From an uncultured Eubacteriales bacterium (GTDB lineage Bacteria; Bacillota; Clostridia; Peptostreptococcales; Anaerovoracaceae), in assembly GCA_902786855.1 (NCBI GenBank), contig CADAEH010000001.1, forward strand, positions 248,001 through 312,000: 64,000 bases of DNA, given 5' to 3'. The translations under genes were made by a program, and so were the position numbers. Below, piece by piece: positions 1 through 10,302 of this stretch. The notes beneath the pieces are model-generated. The model did not search any database, was not told the origin of the DNA, and worked only from the letters and a program-made list of their open reading frames with translations. Positions within the stretch are counted from its first letter, which is position 1; every line of letters starts with the position of its first letter.

Positions 1-3000
1 AATGAGTATGATGCTGACGGCAGAGTCATAGAACAGAGATTCGCGGATGATTCTCTGATGAAGTATACCTATGATGATGAAAACAATTCAACAATATTAT
101 GTGAAAGAAACGGTGTTGAGTCTTTTCACTATCATGACGATTTATCCAGAAACACAGAGAATGTGTATGACGATGGCTCCGAATCATATGAATATAACAA
201 TGACAACCAGATAACCTATGAATCCGACCGGAATGGGAATGAAACAAGGTACAGTTATGATAACCGGGGTAATGTCACAAAAGTCTTAATGGCGGACGGA
301 ACAGTTATCAATATCACTTACGAAAGACACAACAAGCCGGCAACGATATCTGTAAATGGCGAACGCAGGCAGAAGAATGTTTATGATGACAATGGAAATC
401 TGATCGAAACCACAGATGCTATCGGGCGCAGAACTTCGACTAAGTACAACGAAAAAGGAATGCCTGTAGAAATAAGATGGCCGGGTGGCGGTACTACAGA
501 GCTTACTTATGATGAGAGAAACAACCCTGTTACGATAACAGATGACATGGGTATCAAATACAGCTATGAATACGATGACCTTAACAGAGTCATCAGTTCT
601 ACCGACGGAAACAATAACAGAAGCAGTTTTGAATATGACAGATATGGCAATCTTATCGAAATAATAGATGCTGCAGGCAATTCGCGCTCATATAAATATA
701 ACAAGATCAACAAGATCACAGAAATGGTCGACTTCAACGGAGCCAGAACCAGAATCGATTATAATAATCTTGGCTTCCCGCACAGGATGACAGATCCGCT
801 TGGACGTATCACTGAACTTGGATATGACAAAATGTGGAACGTGACTTCCGAGAAGATGCCTAACGGAGGTGTCAGAAGCGTCGAATATAATGAAAATAAC
901 AGACCGGTAAAAGAAACGGATCCTCTTGGGAATGAGATTTTTTTCGAATATGACGGTAATGGCAACCTCATCTCAAGAATAGATGAAGAAGGTGGCTTGA
1001 CTGAGTTTAAGTATAACTCAATGGACGAGCTCATCTATGTCAGAGATCCTGAGGGAAACGAGACTAATTATGATTATGATAGCAGTGGTAACCTTGTTTA
1101 CGTTCGCAACGCAAACGGAGGTGAACTATATCTTGAGTACGATGCGGCGGGCCAGCTGATCAAGGAGACTGATGCTCTGGATCAGTCGAGAGAATACACA
1201 TATACTCAGGATGGCGACCTTGCAAGTGTAACTGATGAGGCCGGCCGTGTGATGAAGATAGAATATGCAGCTCAAGGTAAGGCCGCGAAAATTAGTTATC
1301 CTGACGGAAAAGAAGAATTCTTTACATATGATAGCAATGGTAATGTAAGGACCCGGTCCACGAATCAAGGCTTTACAATGAGCTATATGTATGATGCTCT
1401 AAACAGACTTATCGAGGCGAATGGAAGCAATGGAGAGCATCGTATTTATACATATGATGAAGTAGGAAATCTTACTTCAGCAGCTGATGCTGATGGAAAT
1501 ACAATTCTGTACGAATACAGTCTGAACGGACAGCTTGTCAGTGTTACAGACGAACTCGGCAACCGAACTGAATACGAATATGACGACCTGGATATGCTGA
1601 CCGGTATCAATAGAACCGGCGATGGTGAGGTCCACAGGACAGAATACATCCGTGATGTGGCCGGCAATGTTATTGAGACGGTAGATCCTCTGGGATATAT
1701 CGAGGAGTTCGCTTATAACAAAAAGGGTGAGCTGATAAGAAAGACAGACAAGGACGGATACCTTACTGAGTACGGATATGACTTTAATGGTAATCTGAAT
1801 TCCATAAGATACAGTGATGGCAGAGAAGTTATGATGAGCCATGATGCTCTTGATAAGCTTGCTGAAATCAGAGACTGGACAGGCGTTACCAAAGTCGAAA
1901 GTGACATACTCGGAAGAGTCACCAAAGTCATATATCCTGATGAAAGAACAGCGGAATACACATATGGCAAGACAGGAGAGAGGACCAGTATCAAGCATCC
2001 TGACGGAAGAGTAGTAAACTATAGCTACGATGAAGCCCTCAGACTCAGAAGTCTGAAAGAAGGGGATACGGACATAAGTTACTCATACGATGAGTTCGGA
2101 CAGCTTGCAGGAAAAGCTTTTGCCAGTGGCCTGGCTACCAGATATGCATATGACAATAAGGGACAGCTTACGGAACTGATCAGCTCTCATTCCGGCAAAA
2201 TACTCGATTCAGTCAAGATCGGATATGATGCGAATGGCAACAGGATTTCAGCAGAGCGGATGAGGGATGGTATTCCGCAGGATAGCGGACTGTTCGAGTA
2301 CGGATATGATGCAGCTGGCAGACTTACGGACGTAAGGAAAGACGGGACACTGCAGAGACAGTACAGCTATGATGCTTTCGGAAACAGGACCTCCATGCAG
2401 ACACCTGAAGGAAGGTCTGAATATCGTTATGATGCGATGGATCGTCTGCTCGAAGTCACAGGTCTGAAGAATGAATCCTTCAGATACGATAAGAGAGGAA
2501 ACGTCATTGGCAGATTCAGTGGGAACGTTGAAACGCATTCATATGTATATGGTGCGATGAACAGGCTGGAATCCGCACATAGCTCGAAAGGCGTTGCCTC
2601 TTATGAGTACAATGGACTCGGTCACAGAGTTGAAGACAGGATAAGATATGATCTTGAACCGGAGCGCAAGATAAGCTATACCCTCGATCTAACAAAGCCG
2701 TATAACAACCTGCTGGAAAGGAACATTGACGGAGTCTCCGATACATACATATGGGACGGAATCCTCGTTGGCCTTAAGGGCAGAGATAATTATGATTTTA
2801 TCTGCGATGATATGGGCAGCCCTTCCAGATTGATCGGAATGGACGGAAGCAATGCCGAGGTATACGGATATACTGATTTCGGTGCATCGCTCCTGGATGA
2901 TGCAGAGTTGCAGCCGTTTGGCTACATGGGATATAGAAATGACCCAGTAGCAGAAATGCACTTTGCTCAGGCAAGAGAATACATGCCGGAACATGGACGG

Positions 3001-3846
3001 TTTGCCGCACAGGATCCGCTCAAGGGAGACTGTGTCTATCCTATTACGATTAATCCGTACATTTACTGCGGAGACATGCCATATATCTACTATGACCCGG
3101 ATGGAATGTGGCTTCATATCCTTATCGGAGCTGCAGTTGGCGCTGTTGTAGATGGTGGCCTTGAGTTAGGTTCGCAGCTCGTTGGGCAGGTAATCAGCGG
3201 TAAAGGTATTAATTTAAAAGAAGTTAACTGGGGAAAAGTAGGCACATCTGCACTTGGTGGAGCAGTTAGAGGCGGGGTTACAGCGGCTACCGGTAATCCT
3301 GTAGCCGGAGATGTAGCAGGATCTTTTGTAAGCGGTTTTACCCAGGCCAAGTTTGTCGATAAAAAAGGATGGGGAGAATCATTACTTAATGGCGCAGTAG
3401 AAGGAGGAATGAGTTTCTTATTTTCAAAAGCAGGTGACGCCTTCAAAAATTCCAAATTGGGTCAGCGCCTGGCAGATCTTAAGATCAACAAGAAAGTGGA
3501 CGATTTCATGAAGCCATACAAAGGTGCTTATGAGATTATGGCAGGAAAGGAAGGAAATCTTGCCGGCTGGTGTTATCTGAAATTCTCTAATCCACTACGT
3601 GCGATCGGCGGAGTAATAGCGGGAGGATTATACAGTAAAGCATCAGGACGTCTAAAGCCGTTAAATTGGATCAAAAAAACAACCAAAGGAGTGCTCAAAT
3701 GTGCATTGAAACATTCAGGCATTTCACATGGACATACTGCCGCCAGAGAAGCTGCGGATGGATATACGGCCGGAGGCGGTGGCTATTCCTCAGGCGGCGG
3801 TGGCCGAGGGGCCTATGGCGGCGGTGGCCGTGCAGGAGGCAGATAA
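1..3846 (+). CDS. RHS/YD-repeat protein, polymorphic-toxin-like, 5' end outside window
   Basis: The frame is open from base 1 (first codon AAT), so the true start lies upstream; 1281 residues are visible. Most of it is tandem YD repeats (Y-D-x-x-G-N-L pattern), which in RHS proteins form a beta-strand shell that encloses a C-terminal toxin. An RHS core motif follows at about residues 975-1037 ('PFGYMGYRND', 'GRFAAQDP', 'YYDPDGMW'). After the DP-G-M cleavage-type motif the remaining 240 or so residues are a non-repetitive region with Gly/Ala-rich hydrophobic stretches, and the last 25 residues are almost only Gly, Ser, Arg, Ala and Tyr. I do not recognise a catalytic toxin fold there. It is followed after 59 bp by a small membrane protein that could be the cognate immunity protein. 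RHS assignment is secure; toxin function is inferred from architecture. Confidence 0.93.
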   Translation, partial: NEYDADGRVIEQRFADDSLMKYTYDDENNSTILCERNGVESFHYHDDLSRNTENVYDDGSESYEYNNDNQITYESDRNGNETRYSYDNRGNVTKVLMADGTVINITYERHNKPATISVNGERRQKNVYDDNGNLIETTDAIGRRTSTKYNEKGMPVEIRWPGGGTTELTYDERNNPVTITDDMGIKYSYEYDDLNRVISSTDGNNNRSSFEYDRYGNLIEIIDAAGNSRSYKYNKINKITEMVDFNGARTRIDYNNLGFPHRMTDPLGRITELGYDKMWNVTSEKMPNGGVRSVEYNENNRPVKETDPLGNEIFFEYDGNGNLISRIDEEGGLTEFKYNSMDELIYVRDPEGNETNYDYDSSGNLVYVRNANGGELYLEYDAAGQLIKETDALDQSREYTYTQDGDLASVTDEAGRVMKIEYAAQGKAAKISYPDGKEEFFTYDSNGNVRTRSTNQGFTMSYMYDALNRLIEANGSNGEHRIYTYDEVGNLTSAADADGNTILYEYSLNGQLVSVTDELGNRTEYEYDDLDMLTGINRTGDGEVHRTEYIRDVAGNVIETVDPLGYIEEFAYNKKGELIRKTDKDGYLTEYGYDFNGNLNSIRYSDGREVMMSHDALDKLAEIRDWTGVTKVESDILGRVTKVIYPDERTAEYTYGKTGERTSIKHPDGRVVNYSYDEALRLRSLKEGDTDISYSYDEFGQLAGKAFASGLATRYAYDNKGQLTELISSHSGKILDSVKIGYDANGNRISAERMRDGIPQDSGLFEYGYDAAGRLTDVRKDGTLQRQYSYDAFGNRTSMQTPEGRSEYRYDAMDRLLEVTGLKNESFRYDKRGNVIGRFSGNVETHSYVYGAMNRLESAHSSKGVASYEYNGLGHRVEDRIRYDLEPERKISYTLDLTKPYNNLLERNIDGVSDTYIWDGILVGLKGRDNYDFICDDMGSPSRLIGMDGSNAEVYGYTDFGASLLDDAELQPFGYMGYRNDPVAEMHFAQAREYMPEHGRFAAQDPLKGDCVYPITINPYIYCGDMPYIYYDPDGMWLHILIGAAVGAVVDGGLELGSQLVGQVISGKGINLKEVNWGKVGTSALGGAVRGGVTAATGNPVAGDVAGSFVSGFTQAKFVDKKGWGESLLNGAVEGGMSFLFSKAGDAFKNSKLGQRLADLKINKKVDDFMKPYKGAYEIMAGKEGNLAGWCYLKFSNPLRAIGGVIAGGLYSKASGRLKPLNWIKKTTKGVLKCALKHSGISHGHTAAREAADGYTAGGGGYSSGGGGRGAYGGGGRAGGR

Positions 3847-3905
3847 GCTACTCTGCAATTTCGCATTTTCAACATAACGCTATCCAGCTACTAGGAGATG
3901 GGAAT

Positions 3906-4406
3906 ATGAAATATATAGTATCAACAATTACGGTGTTTCTTATACCGGTTATTCTGAACCTGCTCACTTTTGTTGCTTCACGAAGCACAACTGAATCAAT
4001 TTATTACTTTGTAATGAAACCTACCAAGGCGATTCTAATTATTGGCTGGCCATGTGCGATCTTTTTCATGATATGTATCATTGGATCCAGTCTCGGCGGT
4101 CAGTTTAAGGGCCTGACGGCAGGCGTGTTTACTGTAATGTTCATAATTGGCGTGATCCTGATTTTATCTCCGGTAAAGGGATTTTATGATACTACTGTCG
4201 ATGGGGATCTCATGACATCATCAAGACTGTGGGTTATAAAGAAAACTGTAAACATCTCAGAGATTGACTATTGTGTAAGAACAAGAGGGTCAATCGATGT
4301 ATATATCCAGGGGCAGAACAAGAAAGCATGTGCTATAGACTCTATGAGCACCAACTTGCGCAACTTTTATGATCGAATGGAAAAAGAAGGCATAGAGATT
4401 GTATGA
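3906..4406 (+). CDS. Small three-helix membrane protein with a cytosolic beta-rich tail; candidate immunity protein
   Basis: A 166-residue protein. The open frame extends upstream into the RHS gene, but the ATG at 3906 is preceded by AGGAGATGGG and is the sensible start. Three hydrophobic segments are visible, at about residues 4-24, 37-58 and 67-86. A soluble tail of about 80 residues follows ('VDGDLMTSSRLWV', 'SEIDYCVRTRGSIDVYIQGQ'), whose alternating pattern recalls bacterial PH-like domains. Its position directly after an RHS toxin gene fits the usual toxin-immunity order, but nothing in the sequence proves immunity. I do not recognise a named family with certainty. Confidence 0.8.
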   Translation: MKYIVSTITVFLIPVILNLLTFVASRSTTESIYYFVMKPTKAILIIGWPCAIFFMICIIGSSLGGQFKGLTAGVFTVMFIIGVILILSPVKGFYDTTVDGDLMTSSRLWVIKKTVNISEIDYCVRTRGSIDVYIQGQNKKACAIDSMSTNLRNFYDRMEKEGIEIV

Positions 4407-4502
4407 TTACTACAGATACAATTAATCAGAGAAGAAGATTTAAAGCCCATATATAGCACTCTACCCAGAACTGCTTAAGGATACGGCAGATCTGAAACAA
4501 TT

Positions 4503-5504
4503 ATGAAATCGAAGAACAAGGTACTAATGATCATAATAATACTGATGCTTGCGCTTATAGCAGTCATGTCTGCCTGGATAGTTCGCAGAGGCATGATGAT
4601 CTATGAGGCAAAACAGGAAGAGATCCGAAGAATGACCGAAGAGATATGCCGGCAGGAGGACTTGCTTGGAAAAACCGCTGAGAAAGCAGCCGAAGCATTT
4701 GAGGACGCAGAGATAGCATCACATGTTTACTCTCATCGGGGAACGGATGGTTTTTACGAGCATTCATTCAAAGCTTATGACGAGGCAATTGAGGCTGGCT
4801 CCCATAATATAGAGCAGGATCTGGTTTTGTCTTCAGATGGAGTGCTATTCGTTGCTCATGATCTGAATGCTTCAGGTATGACTGGTGTCAATGCGTCCTA
4901 TTCATCGATGACAGCAGCAAAGATCGATTCACTTAAGACAAAAGCAGGATTCAAAGTCCTGAGGTTGTCTGAAGTGTTTGACAGGTATGGCAGAGATATC
5001 AATTACATTATTGAACTGAAAACATCAGATGATACTACAATTAAAGCATTCGAAAAAATTGTCGACGAATACGGATTTCAGGACATTATAACAGTTCAGT
5101 CAACAAACACAGATGTATTGGCACAATTAGAAAGAAAATATCCGGATATGCCGAAATTGCTGGTTTGTAAAAGCCAGCAAATGTTCAACAGCAGCCTGGA
5201 AATGCCACATGTTGATATCATCTCTGTAGCAATTAACCGGGGGCTTATGACAGCAGGCAATTGTGAGGCAGCTCATGCGCACGACAAGCTATTCAGTGCA
5301 TGGACACTCAGCAGTGAATCATCTATCCGGAACGCAATTGATATGAACGTTGATACATACTTTACGAACGATACACCATTGGCTCTTTCTCTGGAAAGAG
5401 AGTATGGTCTGGAAAAACGAGCAGAACTGAATTCTGAGAAGTCAGGATATTCCGGGATAGAAAAGAGTAATTATAATATTGGGCGTGAAGATTCAGAAGG
5501 ATAA
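4503..5504 (+). CDS. Membrane-anchored glycerophosphodiester phosphodiesterase family protein
   Basis: A 333-residue protein with an N-terminal signal anchor (about residues 7-26) and then a GDPD TIM-barrel domain facing outward. GDPD hallmarks are visible: HRG at residues 78-80, a Glu in 'FYEHS', the acidic metal ligands E104 and D106 in 'NIEQD', and H119-D120 in 'VAHD'; 'YIIELK' matches the later E-x-K motif. The family hydrolyses glycerophosphodiesters to glycerol 3-phosphate and an alcohol, and some members act on teichoic acid or lipids. The C-terminal 35 residues are Ser/Glu-rich and extra to the family. It sits 24 bp before the first kinase, suggesting co-transcription. The ribosome binding site is weak. 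Substrate is unknown. Confidence 0.87.
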   Translation: MKSKNKVLMIIIILMLALIAVMSAWIVRRGMMIYEAKQEEIRRMTEEICRQEDLLGKTAEKAAEAFEDAEIASHVYSHRGTDGFYEHSFKAYDEAIEAGSHNIEQDLVLSSDGVLFVAHDLNASGMTGVNASYSSMTAAKIDSLKTKAGFKVLRLSEVFDRYGRDINYIIELKTSDDTTIKAFEKIVDEYGFQDIITVQSTNTDVLAQLERKYPDMPKLLVCKSQQMFNSSLEMPHVDIISVAINRGLMTAGNCEAAHAHDKLFSAWTLSSESSIRNAIDMNVDTYFTNDTPLALSLEREYGLEKRAELNSEKSGYSGIEKSNYNIGREDSEG

Positions 5505-5528
5505 ATAAGTAGTCGCGGAGCAGTAAAA

Positions 5529-7544
5529 ATGGATGAGTACAAGAAATATGAGCCGATATTCGGATCATGGTATCTAAGCAGATTAATAGGAAAAGGCAGT
5601 TTTGGCAAGGTCTTCGAAATAGTCAGAGAGGAATACGGAACGACCTACAGATCAGCACTCAAGATCATAACGATCCCGCAGGATGACGATGATGTCAAAG
5701 CCAGGATGACTGAGGGAACAGATCTGGAAACTATATCAGAATATTATGAAAGCATCCTTAAAGAGATCGTCAATGAGAATGAGATCATGGCCCAGCTCAA
5801 GGGCAACAGCAATATTGTCAGCTACGAAGACCATCAGATCCTCCCTCATGACGACAAAATAGGATACGACATTCTCATTCGCATGGAGCTTCTGACACCT
5901 CTTATCGACCGAATGGTCGAGAGAAGACTGGATGAAGAAGAGGTCGTAAAACTCGGCATAGACATATGCAAGGCTCTCGAAGTATGTCACAAGAAGAACA
6001 TCATTCACAGAGATATCAAGCCGCAGAATATCTTTATCTCTGAAAATGGCGATTTTAAGCTTGGCGACTTCGGCATAGCCAGGACCATGGAAAAGACGAC
6101 AGGCGGAATGTCCAAGAAGGGTACATTCAAGTATATGGCGCCTGAGGTATACAGAGGAGAGCCTTATAACTCTACCGTAGATGTATATTCTCTTGGCATA
6201 GTTCTGTATGCTCTTCTGAACGGTAACAGAGGACCGTTTCTGCCGCCTCCGCCTGCAAAGGTGACATTTGCTGATGAGGAGGAAGCAAGAGCGAGGAGAT
6301 TCAAGGGTGAACCGATCCCGGCTCCAAGAGATGCAGGGCCGATGCTTGCTTACATAATCCAGAAAGCCTGTGCGAGTGATCCATGGGCAAGATATCAGAC
6401 GGCTGAGCAGATGAGGAGAGATCTTGAAAGCTATCTGGACAACTACAGCAGCCGGAATGACTATATGCCGGTGGATCCGGATGAAAAGACTGTTTTGGAT
6501 GAGAGCATCCGAGGATATGCGGGAAGCGTTGCTGCAGATCAGATGCGGTATACATCAAGACAGAACAACATGCGGAACACGGTCCAGCAGCCACAGCCTT
6601 ATATCCAGACAAGGGAAATACCGGAGAATAAACGCAAAAAAACGATCCCTCTGATCATTGCCTGTGTTGTACTCGGTATTGCAGTCGGTATCGGAGGATT
6701 TATTGCTATACAGTCTATAGGAACAAACGGAGTTAAGGACCTGGATCTGGCCGGAATGATGAGCGAACCATCATTCAGCGGCTATAATGGTTCCGGAATG
6801 ATAACGGGAAGCATCACTGCTGATGAGTCGAAAAAGCAAAGTTATCTTGCTGCCATAAAGAACATAGACAAAAGAAACAGAGCTGCAGAACTGCTCAACA
6901 GCATTTCTTATAGTCCAGAGCAGACAGAAGGCTTCAGTAATGGTGATAGTATAAATATACATGCCTCATATGATACTTCTATAGCTGAAGAGCTGGGAGT
7001 GGAGGTTACAGGTACATTCAGGAGCATCGAGGTATCAGGGCTTGAAGATCTCCCGGATTATCTCAACGGTGCTGTGGAGCATAATGGTCATTACTATAAA
7101 TTAGTTGATGATCCTATGTACTGGACTCAGGCAAAGGTAGCTTGTGAGCAGCAGAATGGACACCTGGCTACAGTTCTGGATGCAGATGAGCAGGCATTTA
7201 TAGAGAGTCTGGTGGAAAAAGGCGGTCTCTATCACTATTGGCTTGGGGCTAGTGATGAAGCATCTGAAGGAGACTGGAGATGGGTGACCGGAGAGAGAGT
7301 TCCTCTGCCGGGAGAAAGCGGATACCAGAACTGGTGCGGCAATCAGCCCAATAATATAGAGGCCTATGAAGAAGTCGGACAGGATTATATGGAACTCCAG
7401 AAGACTCGAGGCGATCAGGGAGCAGGAGAGTATATGACCTGGACAGATATAGGCGATTCCGGTGAAGCCAGTGAGATATTTTTCGGACCACCTGACTATA
7501 ATGAAACGAAATACTATGGATATATCTGTGAATGGGATATGTAG
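5529..7544 (+). CDS. Transmembrane Ser/Thr kinase with C-type lectin ectodomain (kinase 1)
   Basis: A 671-residue Hanks-type kinase. The cytosolic kinase domain spans about residues 14-310: glycine loop 'GKGSFGKVF', catalytic Lys45, HRD at 160-162 with 'KPQN', DFG at 180-182, an activation loop 'TTGGMSKKGTFKY' and APE. After the domain comes 'DEKTVLDESIRGY' with Thr321, a motif shared by the sister kinases. One transmembrane helix lies at about 371-395. Outside there is a small Ig-like module ('FSNGDSINI', about 396-510) and a C-type lectin fold (about 517-670; 'YNGHYY', 'NGHLATV', 'YWLGASDE', 'NQPNN', 'YICEWD'). It probably senses a surface or wall ligand and signals by phosphorylation; the ligand is unknown. 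Its closest relative here is the kinase at 23799, which matches over its full length. Confidence 0.93.
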   Translation: MDEYKKYEPIFGSWYLSRLIGKGSFGKVFEIVREEYGTTYRSALKIITIPQDDDDVKARMTEGTDLETISEYYESILKEIVNENEIMAQLKGNSNIVSYEDHQILPHDDKIGYDILIRMELLTPLIDRMVERRLDEEEVVKLGIDICKALEVCHKKNIIHRDIKPQNIFISENGDFKLGDFGIARTMEKTTGGMSKKGTFKYMAPEVYRGEPYNSTVDVYSLGIVLYALLNGNRGPFLPPPPAKVTFADEEEARARRFKGEPIPAPRDAGPMLAYIIQKACASDPWARYQTAEQMRRDLESYLDNYSSRNDYMPVDPDEKTVLDESIRGYAGSVAADQMRYTSRQNNMRNTVQQPQPYIQTREIPENKRKKTIPLIIACVVLGIAVGIGGFIAIQSIGTNGVKDLDLAGMMSEPSFSGYNGSGMITGSITADESKKQSYLAAIKNIDKRNRAAELLNSISYSPEQTEGFSNGDSINIHASYDTSIAEELGVEVTGTFRSIEVSGLEDLPDYLNGAVEHNGHYYKLVDDPMYWTQAKVACEQQNGHLATVLDADEQAFIESLVEKGGLYHYWLGASDEASEGDWRWVTGERVPLPGESGYQNWCGNQPNNIEAYEEVGQDYMELQKTRGDQGAGEYMTWTDIGDSGEASEIFFGPPDYNETKYYGYICEWDM

Positions 7545-7596
7545 CGTTAGCTGAAATAAATAACCACTGAAAAGCACATGAGAGAAAAACCTGATT

Positions 7597-9444
7597 ATGG
7601 ATACTGAGGAAAGAAACTATAACATTGAAGATACGGGAGCGCTGATGCTGGAGCAGCAAGCAAGAGTCAGACGCAAAGGTCTGATTCTTCTTGTTGTTGC
7701 TATTGTTGCAGTTGCAGTTGTTGCAGCAGTAGTTGGAATCAAGGTCGTCGGTGATAAGCGCTATGACGATCAGGTTGCTATAGCTGAAAAAGCGCTGAAG
7801 GAAGGTAATTACGAACAGGCCGAGACAGAGTATCTTGCAGCTGTAAAAATGAATAAGCGCAAGGTCAAAGCCCGCGAGGGACTTGCATATACATATGCTG
7901 TTGAGGAGAAGTTCGAGGAGTCGACCGACCTGTATCAGGGACTTTATGATGAGACGAAGAACGAGATATATAAAGTCGCAGCAGATGAAACAGCTTCCGG
8001 TATGATACCTTCAGTTGATGAAGTGGTCCCTGTCGAAAATCTATGGCTTGAGGTTCCTGTTGATCGCATGCCGGACCCTGAAGATTTCCTGCAGTTTATG
8101 AGCGCTTATCTGGAATATTACAGTTTCTATTCAATAGTAGATAAAGGAAAAACGGGTGATTCGTTCAAAGACTGGTATTACAATAACGAAAAACCGGAAC
8201 AGAGCTATTCCATTTTGATCGCAGAGAAACTCCTCTACGAGTATGATTATTTTGAGTATAAGGGAACGAGAGAAGACACTGCTGACCGCGACGAGGATCC
8301 AAGAGGATGGTATGATTTAGGGTATATTCAGATCGATAAGGCGACGCTCGATAGAGCCTTGATTGAACTGTTTAATACCCGTGAAGAAGATATTGAGTCT
8401 GCTGTGAAAACAGCAGAAAAAAGCCAGCTCATGTATCTGGATGGCGATTACTACTATATTATTATCTATCCTACTGACTTTAATTCTCTCAATGCATCCC
8501 CGGTAGAGATCTGGAAAAATGGTTCTAAGTACTGCATACACTATAAAGTAATTATGACCGCGATGGGCAGTAATGATACCAGTGACATCGGAGACTATTA
8601 TGCGGTGATGCGCAGAAAAGATGTTAATGGACAGCCACGATGGACGATGATATATAACGGTGTTGATATGCCATCAGAGGTAAAAGAAGGCATCCCATCC
8701 AAGGAAGGTTCTGCAGATACCACAGATAATGCTGCTGTATATAATGCCTATGCTCAAGTACTGAGAGAAAATGAGTCTGGCATTAAGGGTTATTGGTGGC
8801 AACTGGATAACAGAGGAGAATATTATAATGAATATGACTATGATACCGGCAGCGTTGCCGGTGATGTGACCAATCCATGCGTAGCGGTCAATGACCTTAA
8901 TGGCGATAGTATCCCCGAATTGTTGTTCATGAAAAAAAGTGCGGAGTATGAAGGCCAACTCCATATATACACATACTCAGGGGGCAAAGCAGTTGAATGC
9001 AGCTATTCAATCACTAATTATGGAGGCGAAAAGGGACCCTTCTCAGATGTCCATGTAGCCGCCGGGACCGTTTATATGATCTATACCGGAAAAGAAGAGT
9101 CAGTATTCTATATCGCACACGGTATGGGAGATGAAAGCTATACCGATACGATCTGTGAATTTGTCATGGATAAAAACGGTAGCATTTCTCAGAAAAACTG
9201 CATTCAGCACAAGACAGAACCTAATGAAGACTACTCAGGCACTTTGGAGACGTACACGTTTAATGACAGTGAGGTCAGCAAAGAGAAGGGATCCGGTGAG
9301 ATGAGCAGGATGCTGCAGGCATACAACAGCCTGATAATGTCCAGCTATCGACACGATGAATATGCCGAGTTCAGGAATACAGGAAATGAGAAAGCTGCAG
9401 CCATGAGCTATGATGAGGCGATCAAGAAACTTACGGAGGTCTGA
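7597..9444 (+). CDS. Membrane-anchored TPR-stalk protein with FG-GAP-like ectodomain
   Basis: A 615-residue protein. A short cytosolic tail carries 'NIEDTGALM' (Thr13), a motif shared with the proteins at 10303 and 11589. A transmembrane helix follows at about 28-51, then an extracytoplasmic TPR-like stalk ('IAEKALKEGNYEQAETEY', 'AREGLAYTYAVEEKFEE'). The large outer region is not recognised as an enzyme. Near residues 430-445 there is 'DLNGDSIPELLF', a calcium-binding-loop pattern of FG-GAP/VCBS beta-propeller repeats. It lies 52 bp after kinase 1 and overlaps nothing. The tail Thr is a plausible substrate of the neighbouring kinases, which is inference. The product is probably a surface receptor or scaffold. 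Confidence 0.85.
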   Translation: MDTEERNYNIEDTGALMLEQQARVRRKGLILLVVAIVAVAVVAAVVGIKVVGDKRYDDQVAIAEKALKEGNYEQAETEYLAAVKMNKRKVKAREGLAYTYAVEEKFEESTDLYQGLYDETKNEIYKVAADETASGMIPSVDEVVPVENLWLEVPVDRMPDPEDFLQFMSAYLEYYSFYSIVDKGKTGDSFKDWYYNNEKPEQSYSILIAEKLLYEYDYFEYKGTREDTADRDEDPRGWYDLGYIQIDKATLDRALIELFNTREEDIESAVKTAEKSQLMYLDGDYYYIIIYPTDFNSLNASPVEIWKNGSKYCIHYKVIMTAMGSNDTSDIGDYYAVMRRKDVNGQPRWTMIYNGVDMPSEVKEGIPSKEGSADTTDNAAVYNAYAQVLRENESGIKGYWWQLDNRGEYYNEYDYDTGSVAGDVTNPCVAVNDLNGDSIPELLFMKKSAEYEGQLHIYTYSGGKAVECSYSITNYGGEKGPFSDVHVAAGTVYMIYTGKEESVFYIAHGMGDESYTDTICEFVMDKNGSISQKNCIQHKTEPNEDYSGTLETYTFNDSEVSKEKGSGEMSRMLQAYNSLIMSSYRHDEYAEFRNTGNEKAAAMSYDEAIKKLTEV

Positions 9445-9446
9445 TT

Positions 9447-10280
9447 ATGTTTTGCGGAAATTGTGGAAAAAAGCTGCCGGACGATGCGATGTTCTGTCCT
9501 TTCTGCGGCGCAAAAACTGATCTGTATTATGATCAGGAATCGGGATCTGATGCCTGGGATGGGGCCTGGGACGGAGGAGCATACGCAGAAGAACCGGCAC
9601 CTGCCGCACCTGTGCAGCAGCCGGCATATACATACTCTGAAAACACCTATGTGAAGCCGGAATCAGGTCTGGATTCATTCACCAACAATATACAGGCAAA
9701 GCTGGGTGCAACGGATAACAGGCCTGTCACCCATGAGTACCAGAGACTCGGAGGCTGGCTGGCTCTTATTGCTTATGGCTGCCTGGCAGGAGCTATACTG
9801 ACACCGATAGAAGGCGTGATCAGCCTTATGGGTATGAGCAGCTTATCGTCGATGTTCGCAGGGTATCTCGACAACATGATCGCTGTAATTACATTGTTTA
9901 TCGTTATAGTATGCGGTGCTACCAGTTACCTGTGCTTCAAGATGTTTTCCAATATACTGAAGAAGGATACCGGTTTCCTGAGATTCTATGAGACGATCGG
10001 TATAGTATATATTGGTGTAATAGTGCTCGTGACAATAGTGGCATCAAGTTATATGCAAGCCACACTGGGAGAATACGCTTCTTATTTAATGCCTTCACTG
10101 ACGGGCAATACAATTGGAAGTGTCATTTCCGCAGCGCTGATATTTGCTGGCTGGACAACATATTTTGTGAAATCGGTCAGAGTCAGAACATACTTCGGAA
10201 CAGATGAATATATCAGGAAAAGCATATTCTGCAAGAACGTGACTCCACCCGTGCCGGCGGTCCCGGACAGAGACTTTTAG
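9447..10280 (+). CDS. Zinc-ribbon membrane protein with DUF2569-like domain
   Basis: A 277-residue protein beginning with a double-CxxC zinc ribbon ('MFCGNCGKKLPDDAMFCPF' then CGAK). A low-complexity Pro/Ala/Tyr linker follows, then a four-helix membrane domain starting 'YQRLGGWLALIAYG', which resembles DUF2569. No enzymatic motif is visible. The ATG at 9447 has a strong ACGGAGGT site and lies 2 bp after the stop codon of the TPR-stalk gene, so the two are translationally coupled. It is one of seven zinc-ribbon proteins in the locus. Function unknown; the ribbon probably faces the cytosol and binds a protein partner. Confidence 0.88.
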   Translation: MFCGNCGKKLPDDAMFCPFCGAKTDLYYDQESGSDAWDGAWDGGAYAEEPAPAAPVQQPAYTYSENTYVKPESGLDSFTNNIQAKLGATDNRPVTHEYQRLGGWLALIAYGCLAGAILTPIEGVISLMGMSSLSSMFAGYLDNMIAVITLFIVIVCGATSYLCFKMFSNILKKDTGFLRFYETIGIVYIGVIVLVTIVASSYMQATLGEYASYLMPSLTGNTIGSVISAALIFAGWTTYFVKSVRVRTYFGTDEYIRKSIFCKNVTPPVPAVPDRDF

Positions 10281-10302
10281 GAACCTGACAAGTTAAAAAA
10301 AG

